This document shows positions 54,880-64,000 of a DNA stretch of 64,000 nucleotides, piece after piece (within the stretch, counting starts at the first letter, position 1; the number at the start of each line of letters is the position of its first letter). A program made the position numbers and the translations under genes. The notes beneath the pieces were generated by a model. The model saw nothing but the letters and a program-made list of their open reading frames with translations. It had not been told where the DNA came from and searched no databases. Source of the DNA: Anisodus tanguticus (Eukaryota > Streptophyta > Magnoliopsida > Solanales > Solanaceae); the NCBI GenBank assembly GCA_034509755.1, contig CM067543.1, positions 57,530,653 through 57,594,652 on the forward strand, in the 5' to 3' direction.

Positions 54880-55192
54880 TTTTCAACTCTGGTCATTTAA
54901 AGCGGACATTGGGTTACGGGGTAGGGGGATTTAAGAACATTATAATTTAGATTAAATGTCTTTTTGGTTTAAAATACCCCATTGACTACGAGTGACCGGT
55001 CTGTGACTCGGGGGAGAATTGAGTGGATTTTGGGGAAAAATTGAAGGGGTGACGGATGGCCAGCAGGCAGTGGGCCTGCTGGCCCAACACTGGAAATAGA
55101 AACTGGGCCTGGATATTCAGACCCGTGATGGGATAACTGGGCAGAGGCGACGGTACTGTAGGTCCAATGGGCAGTGGGCGCGCTGACTGATT

Positions 55193-56661
55193 TTAGGTGC
55201 GGGACAAGTCCGAAAAATGGTGGATAATATACGGGGAGACGTCGTCATCCAAAAAATTATATGAACTAGGCACGAGACTACTCACTTTAGCAAACAGAAA
55301 TTGGATTTCATAAAAAATAACATGACAACTAATGATGATTTTATTAGATGATAAATCAAAACATTTGTAACCACAATGATTAAACGGATAACCCAAAAAT
55401 ACACAAGGGGTAGAACGGACCTGAAGTTTGTTAATTGTAGTTGACGGATATAGCAGATAGCATAAGCACCCAAAGACCCTAAGATGTGCATATGAATGAG
55501 TCTTATTATATTGTATTTGAAGAGGGGATGAATATGCCAAACCTTTGGTAGGAAGTATGTTAAGAAGATAAGTAGCCATTTGTAAAGCATGATGCCAAAA
55601 TGAACGAGGTACGGAAGTATGGACCAATAAAGCTCAGACAATATTATTAATGGTATGAATTTTTCATTCGGCTTTCCCATTCTGTGAGGACGTATGAGGA
55701 CAAGAGAAATGAAAAACTATGCCATTATTTTCACAAAATTCTCGAAACAACCCATTATCATATTCTTTGCCATTATCACATTGAATATTTTTTATTTTCC
55801 GTTCGAATTGGGTACAGATGAATGCTTGAAATTTTAAGAATATGGAAAAAACTTGAGATTTTTTCGCTAACGGATAAATCCATAAAAAATTAGAATAATC
55901 GTCCAAAAATAGAACATAATAACGATGACCCATAGAACTTAAAACGGGAGATGTCCATAAATCGCTATGAATAATATCAAATGGCATTAGAGTACTAGAA
56001 GTAGATGCTACAAATGGTAATCTAACATATTTTCCTAAAGGACAGGAATGACAAATTGGAGTACTATGCGAACCCTTACAAGAAATAAAATTGTTTTTAT
56101 GTAACGAAGAAACAATGGACGACCTAGGGTGACCCAAACGTGCATGCCGCAAGGAAGGAGCTATAGCGGCAAAAGTAGATGGCAAGTCTTGACTCGAGAG
56201 ACTGGAGACGGGTGTGATTGGATAAAGATCTCCCCTACTATTACATCTCATGAGAGGTATCCCCGTCTTGAAATCCTTCACAGAAAATCCAAAAGGATCA
56301 AAATTAACAGAAACCCAATTATTAGTGGTGAATTTACGGACAAACACCAAATTCTTAATTAAGTTAGGGGCATGAAGGACGTTTTTTAAGACAAGAGGTG
56401 GATGGGAGGAGACAAAGTTGTATGACCGTAACCACGAATTGGAATTGAGTTGCCATTACTAACAATTATGCCACGATTTTTGCTCAAATTGGAATAAGAC
56501 GAGAGAGTACATGGGTCAGATGTCATATGAGAAGTGGCGTCGGTGTCCATGTACCAATTTGCGTCGGGGGGATTCAAACCAAGTGTGTGCATTGCAGCTT
56601 CAATGTTGGTCGGAGTGCGACCCGTAACATGATGGGCCTGTGGAGGCCGAGGCCCAAGCAC
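55193..56661 (-). pseudogene. Copia protease and integrase remains
   Basis: The protease segment WYMDTDATSHMTSD (about 56540) has DTD where copia proteases have D[ST]G, so the catalytic loop is altered. The pre-integrase zinc finger follows (RLGHPRSSIVSSLHKN...CHSCPLGK near 56060), then the integrase core with D in HSDLWTSPVLS, D in QCDNGKEYDNG and E in SSQNGKAE, the D,D,E triad, ending near 55664. A frameshift separates it from SFWHHALQMATYLLNILPTK and LRVFGCLCYLLYPS (55627-55193), the C-terminal integrase part. The enzyme would insert cDNA in the nucleus; here it is dead. Confidence 0.88.
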
Positions 56662-56752
56662 ACTCGGTTGCTGCCCCGACCCAAAACTGTTTCTCGGCTA
56701 CCCCTGCTAGACCGACATTCGGGAACTCTTCCATGCTGACTTGGGAAAATTT

Positions 56753-57115
56753 CTACTCAAGGGTGACAGTACGAGAATGTTGGTTATCCTGGAATATATC
56801 ACACAATCTATTACAGGTAGTCATAGCCGTAGTGTCTGGTTCAATGATCGTTTGTAAGATGTCGGTAGAAATAGTGGAGTAAATCCACTGAAGAGCGGTA
56901 GCATCAAGAGTAATCCATAACTGAGGATCCTCCGCGGGAGGAGGGATAGCGGGATGAATTATGTGATGGGGGACTTGATGAGTGATTGCGTGAATTTTAA
57001 ACAACTCTGTCCACATCGTATATTGGACGTTTTTCATCTCAAGAACAATAAGGATGTTGTTCTTAATGTTAGAAACAGTAAGGGCAGGATGAAACAGGTT
57101 CTTTGACGTTGACAT
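56753..57115 (-). pseudogene. Copia gag fragment of the 53-57 kb element
   Basis: Begins MSTSKNLFHPALTVSNIKNN just inside the 5' LTR and primer-binding site. Contains YTMWTELFKIHAI and ALQWIYSTISTDILQTIIEP, a copia gag pattern with the W-x-x-W spacing of the UBN2-type domain. The frame ends at SRTVTLE, and the zinc-knuckle part of gag is missing before the protease block at 56661, so a deletion or frameshift is present. A closely related gag start (MAKNTFYPSLNISNI) occurs at 26438. Role: capsid of cytoplasmic virus-like particles. Confidence 0.8.
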
Positions 57116-57585
57116 AACGAAAGACCAAAGGGATTGGAAAGAAAATTTGGGAAGAGAGAAGGTAAATTGACACGAAATTCGAGAAGGGAACAGATTCTGA
57201 GGCAGTCTCGGTCGAGAAGGGTGGTCGGAAAACCGAGAGGAAATTTAGGAGAGGAGCGGAAGTAATTTAGTCCTAGACTTCTAATACCATGAAAGAAATA
57301 ATTTCTTGATTATTTTTTATTAATGAAAGAGTATATATACAATTTTCATAATATGGAAAATTCTATTTCTATTCTACTCCCAAAATCCTATTCTAATTGT
57401 ACAAAAATCCTACAATTATGGTAAGTGTACAATGATAATTATATACAAATAATACAAAATAATTTGTTACCAAAATAGGGATATACACGGTGGGTATACC
57501 ATGTATATCACAGTTTCCCACTTGTGATGGGTTTCCGTGATATACACAAGGTATTGTATACCGTGTATATCCTTGTATATTTTCA

Positions 57586-57622
57586 ATGGTCATGTAAAAT
57601 TGAAATTACATAAATTAAATTT
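57586..57622 (+). repeat. 37-bp flanking direct repeat, right copy
   Basis: Abuts the intact outer end of the 5' LTR at 57585. Identical to 53097-53133. The following GCAG is unique to this side. Confidence 0.95.
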
Positions 57623-57813
57623 GCAGTATTTAAGTAAAAGAATATTTTCTCTTTATTTATTTGTTCTGTTTTTTTCTCGATCCCCTCCTCTGAAAATTGA
57701 AAACCAAATAAAAGATAATCTATCAGTTTCATTTTATGCGATACAATTAGATTACACAGGAAATTTAAGGAAAAATGGAGAATTTTTGGAACATGTCATA
57801 CAATTATGTAATC

Positions 57814-57988
57814 AGTGGCGGAGCCACATAGGACTGATCCGAACTTCCTCCGGCGGAAAAAAATATTATTTATACATGATTAAAATTATTTTATGTATAT
57901 ATAGTAGATGTTGAATCCCCTTTAACTTCTTCGTATGTTTACTTTTTATATTTTGAATCCCTCACTGAAAATTCTGGCTCCGCCACTG
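57814..57988. mobile_element. hAT-type MITE, 175 bp
   Basis: CAGTGGCGGAGCCA and TGGCTCCGCCACTG are perfect inverted ends. TATGTAAT flanks perfectly (57806-57813 and 57989-57996). Confidence 0.95.
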
Positions 57989-58314
57989 TATGTAATTATA
58001 AAACTTTTGAAACTTATGATTGTTAACATATGTGTCAATAACATCAGTATAATTATAAAAACATGTTATTAAAGAGAAAATAAAAAATTTAAGTTAAATT
58101 ATTTCTACAAAATAAAAAAAAAGATCATTCTATTCTTTTTGGGAACCAAAAAAAGAGGACAACATAAATTGGTGTAGATCCTATTTATCGCATGATCCCT
58201 AAAATTTCAAATTTTCAAATTTGTCTAGTAAATAATCATTTTGCTGTTTGCTTAACTGATATACCTTACATATGACCTGTTACAAAAAATCACTAACAGC
58301 AGGGTATTTGGTTA

Positions 58315-58566
58315 CTCCCTCCAAATAAAAAAGAGTGTTCACTTAGCCTTTTTTTTCTTGAGTAAAAAAAGTGTTAACTTGTCAAATCAAGAAAGAATTA
58401 ACTTTATTTTTCCAGATTTTCCCCTATTAAGTACTATGTGATCAAATCTCAATACATACTTAATTAGGGGCAATTTAGTCAAATTACTTCTTTTTGTCTA
58501 GAAATTTGTATTTTCTTAAGGGGTATGCAAATGACTAAGTGAACACTCTTTTTGATCCGGAAGGAG
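58315..58566. mobile_element. Stowaway MITE, 252 bp
   Basis: CTCCCTCCAAATAAAAAAGA and TCTTTTTGATCCGGAAGGAG are inverted; AGTGTTCACTTAG and CTAAGTGAACACT complete the arms. TA flanks both sides (58313-58314, 58567-58568). Confidence 0.9.
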
Positions 58567-58964
58567 TATTAATTTAATTTAATGATGCTTTTGTTGATAA
58601 TTAATGTACTTGAGTATATGCACTAATGACATTGTGTCAAAGGTCAAAATCTTTATCAGTGGACTAACACAACATTAAGGGCAATGTCTTCGTAGTAGGT
58701 ATTGATGTGTATATATGCTTTAAATATCTTACCAAAAATCTCCAAATTGCAGAGGTAGCTATCACTTTCTTTCTTCACTATCATTATCAATTTAATTTCA
58801 TCATTTTCCCCTTTATTCTCTACTCTCTTTTTTCGTCCAATAATAAATTTTTGGTAGGGGGAAAGTTAATGAGTGATTTGTAGAAATAGAATATTTTCGC
58901 GATGCTATTTAATCTCTTATACATGCTTAAGGAATTTGTACAAAACTAATCTCAGGTTATAACT

Positions 58965-59215
58965 TTTGTACACAAGTCTTGCTGATTGACAAAACTTTAG
59001 TTTGTTCACAATTTATGACGAACGGGTTTTAACTTTATCACAAATTATTCACAAGTTTTAACAGATTAACAAAACTTTGTCTTGTTCATAAGTTATGGCA
59101 TTGACAAATGCCTTGTTCGCAAGTTATGACGGTGGGAATAACATTTGGTAGGAATTGTTCACAAATTTTACCATTTTATTTTTCAATTGTTCACAAATTT
59201 TTGAGACTAACAAAG
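58965..59215. repeat. Degenerate repeated TTGTTCACAAGTTATGAC words
   Basis: The phrases TTGTTCA(C/T)AAGTTATG(A/G), GATTAACAAAACTT and TTCACAA(A/G)TTTTA recur four to five times, with irregular spacing, immediately left of the hAT element. Confidence 0.5.
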
Positions 59216-59242
59216 ACTATACAATTTTGTTTGGGTTTTGCT

Positions 59243-62200
59243 TAGGGCTGGCCAGTGGGCCGGGATGGCCCGAGCCCGCCCCGGTCCCGCCTCGACCCCG
59301 CCAAAAAAAAAAATAATAAATAACGGGGGCGGGACTCGAACTCGGGACGGGACGATGTCTCGTCCCGCGAGACCCGAGCCCGCCCCAGGCCCGCTGGACC
59401 CGAGCCCGCCCCAGGCCCCGTCCCGAGCCCGACCCCGACCCCGCCCTTTTCCCCACTTTGCAAAAATGGCCGTTGCACCAACGTCCATTTTAGATTATGA
59501 CCGTTGGCCAACGGCCATTTTAGGCCCCCCTCCCCCAACCCCCCCCCTACCCCTTAATATTTATTTTTAACCCATAAGTTATTATATTTACACTTTAACC
59601 CAATTTTTCAACTATAAATAACTCATTTTCTCTTCATCTTTCTCACAAATCTTCCTACAATCTCTCTAATTTCTCAATATATATCTCTACAAGTCTACAT
59701 TGTTTGCTAAATATTCAATTTTATTTATTCATTTGGGAATTGGGAGTTAAGTTGGCAACTAGCTTGAGGATCTTCCATCGAGCAAAGTTTTAAGTTTCAA
59801 CCTCTCGATTACACGTCGACGTTACGTCGGCGTTTGGTACATTCGTTCCTTCATTAAATTATTATTGTCTGTTTATTTTATTTAGTGCACTTAATTTTAT
59901 TGTCTTTAATTATTTATTATCATAATTAAAATGGAAGGATTAAAAGGTATGTTTAAGGGTAAGGGTAAGGGTGCTTCTTCTAGTATGGGCAACCAGGGGC
60001 AAGGGTACTTCTTCTAGTCATCTTATTCCTACACAGATGATTTTGTTGATACTCAACATTTTCCTACAATACCATTAGATTTAGACCAGGAGCTATTTTC
60101 TCGGAACTCAAGAAGACTTTAATTTAGACGATGATCTAGATGATATACCCACTAATGTTGATGACAACACACCCACTAGTGCACCTTCAACCGAAATACC
60201 TCCTATTCCCCCTAGTATGAGACGAGGTCCAAAGAAACGACCATTAAAATCATATGCATGGACATTTTTTGATAGGGACGTAGAGAATCAAGTAGCCATA
60301 TGTAAAATTTGTAAAAATGTTTTAAAATTTAAAACTGAAAAGGTCACGGTGGGACGGGGGTTTAATTAGACACGTAGTAAGTGCTCATCCAAACTAGGTA
60401 TGCCCAATACCAGGCTTCAAAACCGGGTGCGCAAACGCCGGCTCCATCGGGACAAGGTTCACATACTGATACTGTCCCGGATCAAGTACAGGGTCAAATT
60501 AACCCTATGACGGGGGGAATTGTAGGCTCTAAATACAATAAACATAGAGATAGGGAAGCAATATCAAAATTAGTTGCTGTGGAGGGTTTACCTTTTTCAT
60601 TTCCTTCATCTCCCGGTTTTATTCATTACATTAGAGATATATATAATCCTGCTTTTAATGGTTTTCCTAGATCAACTGTTAAGAGAGATGTATTTAAATT
60701 CGCGCATGAATATCAACAATATTTACGTTTTTCATTTTATCATTTTAATGGCAAAGTATCTATCACGTCTGATATAGGTCGTAGTACTAACGGCCATGAT
60801 TATTTAACTGTAACTTGTCATTGGATAGATTATAAATGGTCTATGCAAAAACGTATTTTAGCGTATAGATATATAGATGATAGGCACACTTTGGTACTTT
60901 TATTGCGTAAAATATTTATCAAGTGTGCGATTATTACGGAATTGCCGATAAAATTATGACTATTACATTAGATAACGCTTCTAATAACAATTACGCAATC
61001 ACAATTTTAAAAAATAGTTTAACTCCATCTTTTCCAGACCATTTTCATATAAAATGCGCGTGCCATATATATAACTTAATTGTAAAGGATGGTTTATCAC
61101 TTTTTGAAGACATTCTTAGTAAAATACAATTTGCTATAAACTTTATTTTTAAAAGTAATAAAGTACAACGTAGAAAAGAATATAAAAAAATTTGTCATGA
61201 TTGCCAACTACCTTATAGAAAAATTCCACAAGAAGTATCCACTAGGTGGAATTCTTTATACGAGCAACTACTTGTTGCTTATGACTATAAATTACCTATA
61301 ACTTTATTTTTTAACTCTCATAATAAAAATCCAAATTTGATATGATTTTAGATAGTGATTGGGAAAAAATTTCCGAACTTATTGTATTTTTAGAGAAATT
61401 TTTTCAAGCAACAAAAGAATTTTCCGGTATATATTATCCTACTATTTCAACTATGTTATTTTATATAACTCTAATATTTTTATTACTTAGTGAATATATG
61501 GAAAAATCAGCTTATAAGGCAGCTATTAAAAAAATATTTGTCAAAATAAAAAAATATTTTATTTCTATTCCCTCTATTTATATTATTGGTTCTGTATTAA
61601 ATCCTACTATTAAAATAGACGGTACTAAATCACTAATTGAAACTATTTACGATTGTATAGAAGTACTACCACCTCCAAGTCCCAAAAATCTAAATCACCC
61701 ACCACCTATTGAACAAACTAAAGAAGAAGTGTTGTCTAGCGTAGAACACCAATGCAAAAATATATATAGATTTTATCAACAAGAAAATGCTAGTAACTTA
61801 CCGGCTTCCATACCATCTTCTTCATCTTCAACACAACCTCACAAAAGACATGTCAAGCTTTCTCGCGCTAGTATTGAAAGCCTCGTAAATAGAATGTGCG
61901 GCCGTACCTCTACTACTAACCAAATTAGCGAGTTGGATATTTTTGTTTTGCAGGGGGTTCTGTATCGTATCAAGAAGTTATCAATGAAGATGGACATGAA
62001 GACTTGTCAAATACTTGAGGGGGAATGAGAAGACCTTTCCGACACTTTCAATGATGGCTCGAGATGTTTTGAACATTCAAGCGTCGTCAACTCGCGTCTC
62101 GAAAGCGCTTTTTCTCGCAGCGGATATCAAATAGGAGACCACGACACTCATTAGCCGGAGACAACTTGGAAATTGCGTATTATTCGAGATTGGATACGAG

Positions 62201-62748
62201 CGGAGCGGAGAAGGTGCGGTCAATCGGAGATCAACGAAGAAGATGATGAAAACTACAACGAAATCTTAACCGAAGGTAGTGGAAGCGACGTGAATCAATT
62301 TGACCAACAAATACCAATTCCAACCGAAGAACCACATGAAATCATCAAGCAATTAGAACAGGTTTTTTTGAGAATGTAATTTTTTTAATTGTAATTTTAT
62401 TATGTAATTTGCAACTTTTGGACAACACCACAAAGTTGCAATTTAGATTTTAGACAATTGTATTTGTATTACAAAAAAATCATATGTCTATTAAATAATA
62501 TAAGAGGCACAAAAACAGCCTTGGGATGTTTTTATTACACTATCTTGTTTTGTTTATTGAATTTTTTTTATTCATATGTTATTTTTTTTTTTTAAAAAAA
62601 AAAAAAACCCGCCGTATCCCGCCCCGAGCCCGAGCCCGCCCTGCCCCGATACCGACGGGATCGGGACGGGACTTGCTCCAGTCCCGCCAGACCCGACCCC
62701 GCCAGACCCGGCCCGCCAGACCCGAGCCCGGCCCACTGGCCTCCCCTA
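59243..62748 (+). mobile_element. hAT transposon, 3.5 kb, with decayed transposase
   Basis: The ends TAGGGCTGGCCAGTGGGCC and GGCCCACTGGCCTCCCCTA are inverted over about 22 bp. The 8-bp flanks are GTTTTGCT (59235-59242) and CTTTTGCT (62749-62756), seven of eight equal. Each end has a 150-220-bp GC-rich domain (CCCGAGCCCGCCC, GACCCGAGCCCG, CGGGACGGGAC words) around an AT-rich transposase body (59931-62378). Confidence 0.92.
59931..62378 (+). pseudogene. hAT transposase (BED-type), frameshifted
   Basis: Starts MEGLKGMFKGKGKG. A BED zinc finger follows at about 60235-60400 (SYAWTFFDRDVENQVAICKI, C-x-x-C, then LIRHVVSAHPN after a frameshift). The transposase core includes GKVSITSDIGRSTNGHDYLT (60750s), HWIDYKWSMQKRIL, ITLDNASNNNYAITILKN (60960s), HIKCACHIYNLIVKDGLSL, and QEVSTRWNSLYEQL (61230s). 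The C-terminal dimerisation region is broken: LSMMARDVLNIQASSTRVSK (about 62055) then RIIRDWIRAERR (62175). At least three frame breaks occur (near 60358, 60930, 62030), so it cannot act. It is related to the RICESLEEPER/DAYSLEEPER branch. Confidence 0.85.
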
Positions 62749-62756
62749 CTTTTGCT

Positions 62757-63074
62757 CCTAATAACAAAGCGGACCGGAGGTAAGGTGTTTATTGCCCTAG
62801 AAAGAAAAAGGAATAGTAACACTTTTGGCCTTTTAATTATTGATAAATTTTAATTTTTATAACTAAGCATATTTAACTTTTAATTAATTAAAATATATAT
62901 ATTTGGTCCTCTTATATAAAAAGTTAGAAACTACAGTATGTTAAATTGAAAACTTTTGGAAAAGAAGGTTATGATGTTGACAAACTATATCAGTTGCTGT
63001 GTTCTCAAATCTTGATCATTCGAACACATCCCGCGATGATATCAAAAAAAAAAAAACCTTGCTCTACCTATTTT
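62757..63074. other. Intergenic, no gene recognised
   Basis: AT-rich spacer to the right of the hAT target duplication; nothing supportable. Confidence 0.35.
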
Positions 63075-63895
63075 GGCTCAGGTATGACCTTAAAGTTAAC
63101 AACCCTATCTTTACCTCCACCTGATTTCTTTCTTTCGCCCCGATCCACGACCAGCGACCCATGACCATGACCCAATTTCCATTAACAAAAAACCCAGCAT
63201 CGCATCGAAATTACTGCTACTACTTTTTTGCAACTCTAAAAATATAAAGAAAAGGTTTCAGTTACTTTTTTTGGTGGAAACGAGCCAATTGTTCACTCTG
63301 TACTGCCTAACTTTCTCGAGAAGTTGCTCAATGCACTCAGCAGGGTGGACCAAATCACCTTGTGGAGTACCCCAAAAATCAAATGACTCCTCAACTTCCT
63401 GTAGGACGTCATTAGAGAACTAAGGCCAGTGGCGAATCCAGTAATTCAGTCAGGGTGTTCGGAAAAACAACTGATCACTTGAGCTAGCCTTTTGTATTTG
63501 TTTAGGTGTTCAAAAGCTAATATATATACATGAATATAGAAAATTTACCCTAAATATACACTGTAATTTTTTGTCCAGGGTGTTCTACTAAATCCGCCCG
63601 TGACTAAGGCATATATCCATCACCTCCATTTAAGAAAAAAGATTAAGACACTTTCAATGAAAGAGGACGCCAGAAAGAGGAATTGGGTTTGGGTGTAAAC
63701 TGTACTGTAAAGGATGGAGTGCGATGTGATGCTGGGTTTTTTGTTAATGGATATTGGGTCATGGTCATGGGTAGCGGGTCGTGGGTCGGGCGAAAGAAAA
63801 AAATCAGGTGGAGGTGAGGTTTTAATTTCGACCAATAAGGAGGTGTCCCGTAATAAAAAATAATAAAAAGATAGAGTTGTTAACTTTAAGGGCAT
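63075..63895. mobile_element. Inverted-repeat element with nested hAT MITE
   Basis: The left arm (about 63080-63215) contains CCTTAAAGTTAACAA, CCTCCACCTGATTTC, CATGACCATGACCCA and AAAAAACCCAGCATCGCATCG. The right arm (about 63715-63893) contains the complements CGATGTGATGCTGGGTTTTT, TGGGTCATGGTCATGGG, GAAAAAAATCAGGTGGAGG and TTGTTAACTTTAAGG. The loop holds a hAT MITE at 63427-63602. Outer tips not determined. Confidence 0.65.
63427..63602. mobile_element. hAT-type MITE, 176 bp
   Basis: CAGTGGCGAATCC and TCCGCCCGTG are inverted ends. ACTAAGGC flanks perfectly (63419-63426 and 63603-63610). Confidence 0.92.
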
Positions 63896-63929
63896 AAGTG
63901 AGTTAAAATAATTGGACGAATTATATTTT

Positions 63930-64000
63930 TAGCCCAATAGATGGATGAAGAATATTTTTAAACTTTTTCGGATAGTTCAAGGTATTTTTGGCCCTTTTCC
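63930..64000. repeat. Partial MITE-like end at the right edge
   Basis: TTTTTCGGATAGTTCAAGG and TTTTTGGCCCTTTTCC resemble the end of a common Solanaceae MITE. The other half lies outside the window. Confidence 0.35.

Larger units (their letters stand above)
53136..57585 (-). mobile_element. Near-full-length decayed Ty1/copia element
   Basis: The 5' LTR (57585-57290, TGAAAATATAC...TTTCA) is followed by TGGTATTAGAAGTCTAGG (primer-binding site). The 3' LTR (53392 down to about 53136) is preceded by a polypurine tract TTGCGGGGGTG. The 3' LTR lacks about 30 bp at its outer tip and a 17-bp segment present in the 5' LTR. gag, protease, integrase, reverse transcriptase and RNase H remain in order but in broken frames. 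A 37-bp perfect direct repeat flanks the element (53097-53133, 57586-57622), beginning ATGGT, probably the original 5-bp duplication. Confidence 0.92.

Noticed and set aside
59207..59570. GC-rich frames of 79-110 residues rich in Gly, Pro and Arg
   Set aside because: They lie in the GC-rich terminal domain of the hAT element, where stop codons are rare; no domain or start context.
62526..62822. GC-rich frames at the right end of the hAT element
   Set aside because: Same reason: low stop-codon density in GC-rich terminal repeats.
1..64000. CRISPR arrays, operons, ribosome-binding sites
   Set aside because: The window is plant nuclear DNA with spliced genes; no spaced short palindromic repeats of CRISPR type are seen.

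Overview
This is plant nuclear DNA, most likely from a member of the Solanaceae. The support is: GT-AG introns in AT-rich sequence, CaaX-tailed heavy-metal-associated proteins, a MAP70-type coiled-coil gene, and dense plant repeats. The repeats include Ty1/copia and Ty3/gypsy LTRs, TRIMs, RTE-type LINEs ending in TTG repeats, Au-like SINEs, and Stowaway, Tourist and hAT MITEs. Several match families I know as common in Solanaceae. Species cannot be fixed by reading alone.

Layout. 1-2.7 kb: a broken oligopeptide transporter (OPT) gene, minus strand, with a coding exon split by a solo LTR. 2.7-13.2 kb: repeats, a hAT-like element, a Tourist-like element, a decayed RTE LINE, copia fragments, and an unidentified decayed coding fragment. 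13.2-19.9 kb: an apparently intact five-exon HIPP gene (two HMA domains, CaaX tail), minus strand, with two alternative promoter/first-exon modules. 20-37.7 kb: repeat-dominated, with a gypsy LTR, deleted copia elements, two opposed solo LTRs (one carrying a large hexanucleotide array), a Tnt1-like element, a TRIM and a SINE. 38.8-40 kb: a second LINE. 40.7-42.4 kb: a second HMA/CaaX gene (Pi21-like), plus strand. 43.4-43.7 kb: a small MGNC-type gene. 45.8-49.8 kb: a MAP70-like microtubule protein gene, minus strand, at least 11 exons. 50-53 kb: degenerate tandem repeats and a Tourist-like element. 53.1-57.6 kb: a near-full-length decayed copia element with an abnormal flank. 57.8-64 kb: MITEs, a 3.5-kb hAT transposon with GC-rich ends, and an inverted-repeat element.

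The host genes look independent of one another. The two HMA/CaaX genes are different HIPP subtypes on opposite strands and not an obvious tandem pair. Most structure here records transposition and repair. The points most worth a second look are the twin first exons of the HIPP gene, the 37-bp direct duplication around the 53-57 kb copia element, the head-to-head SINE dimer in MAP70 intron 1 sharing one target-site duplication, and the hexanucleotide expansion inside one solo LTR.
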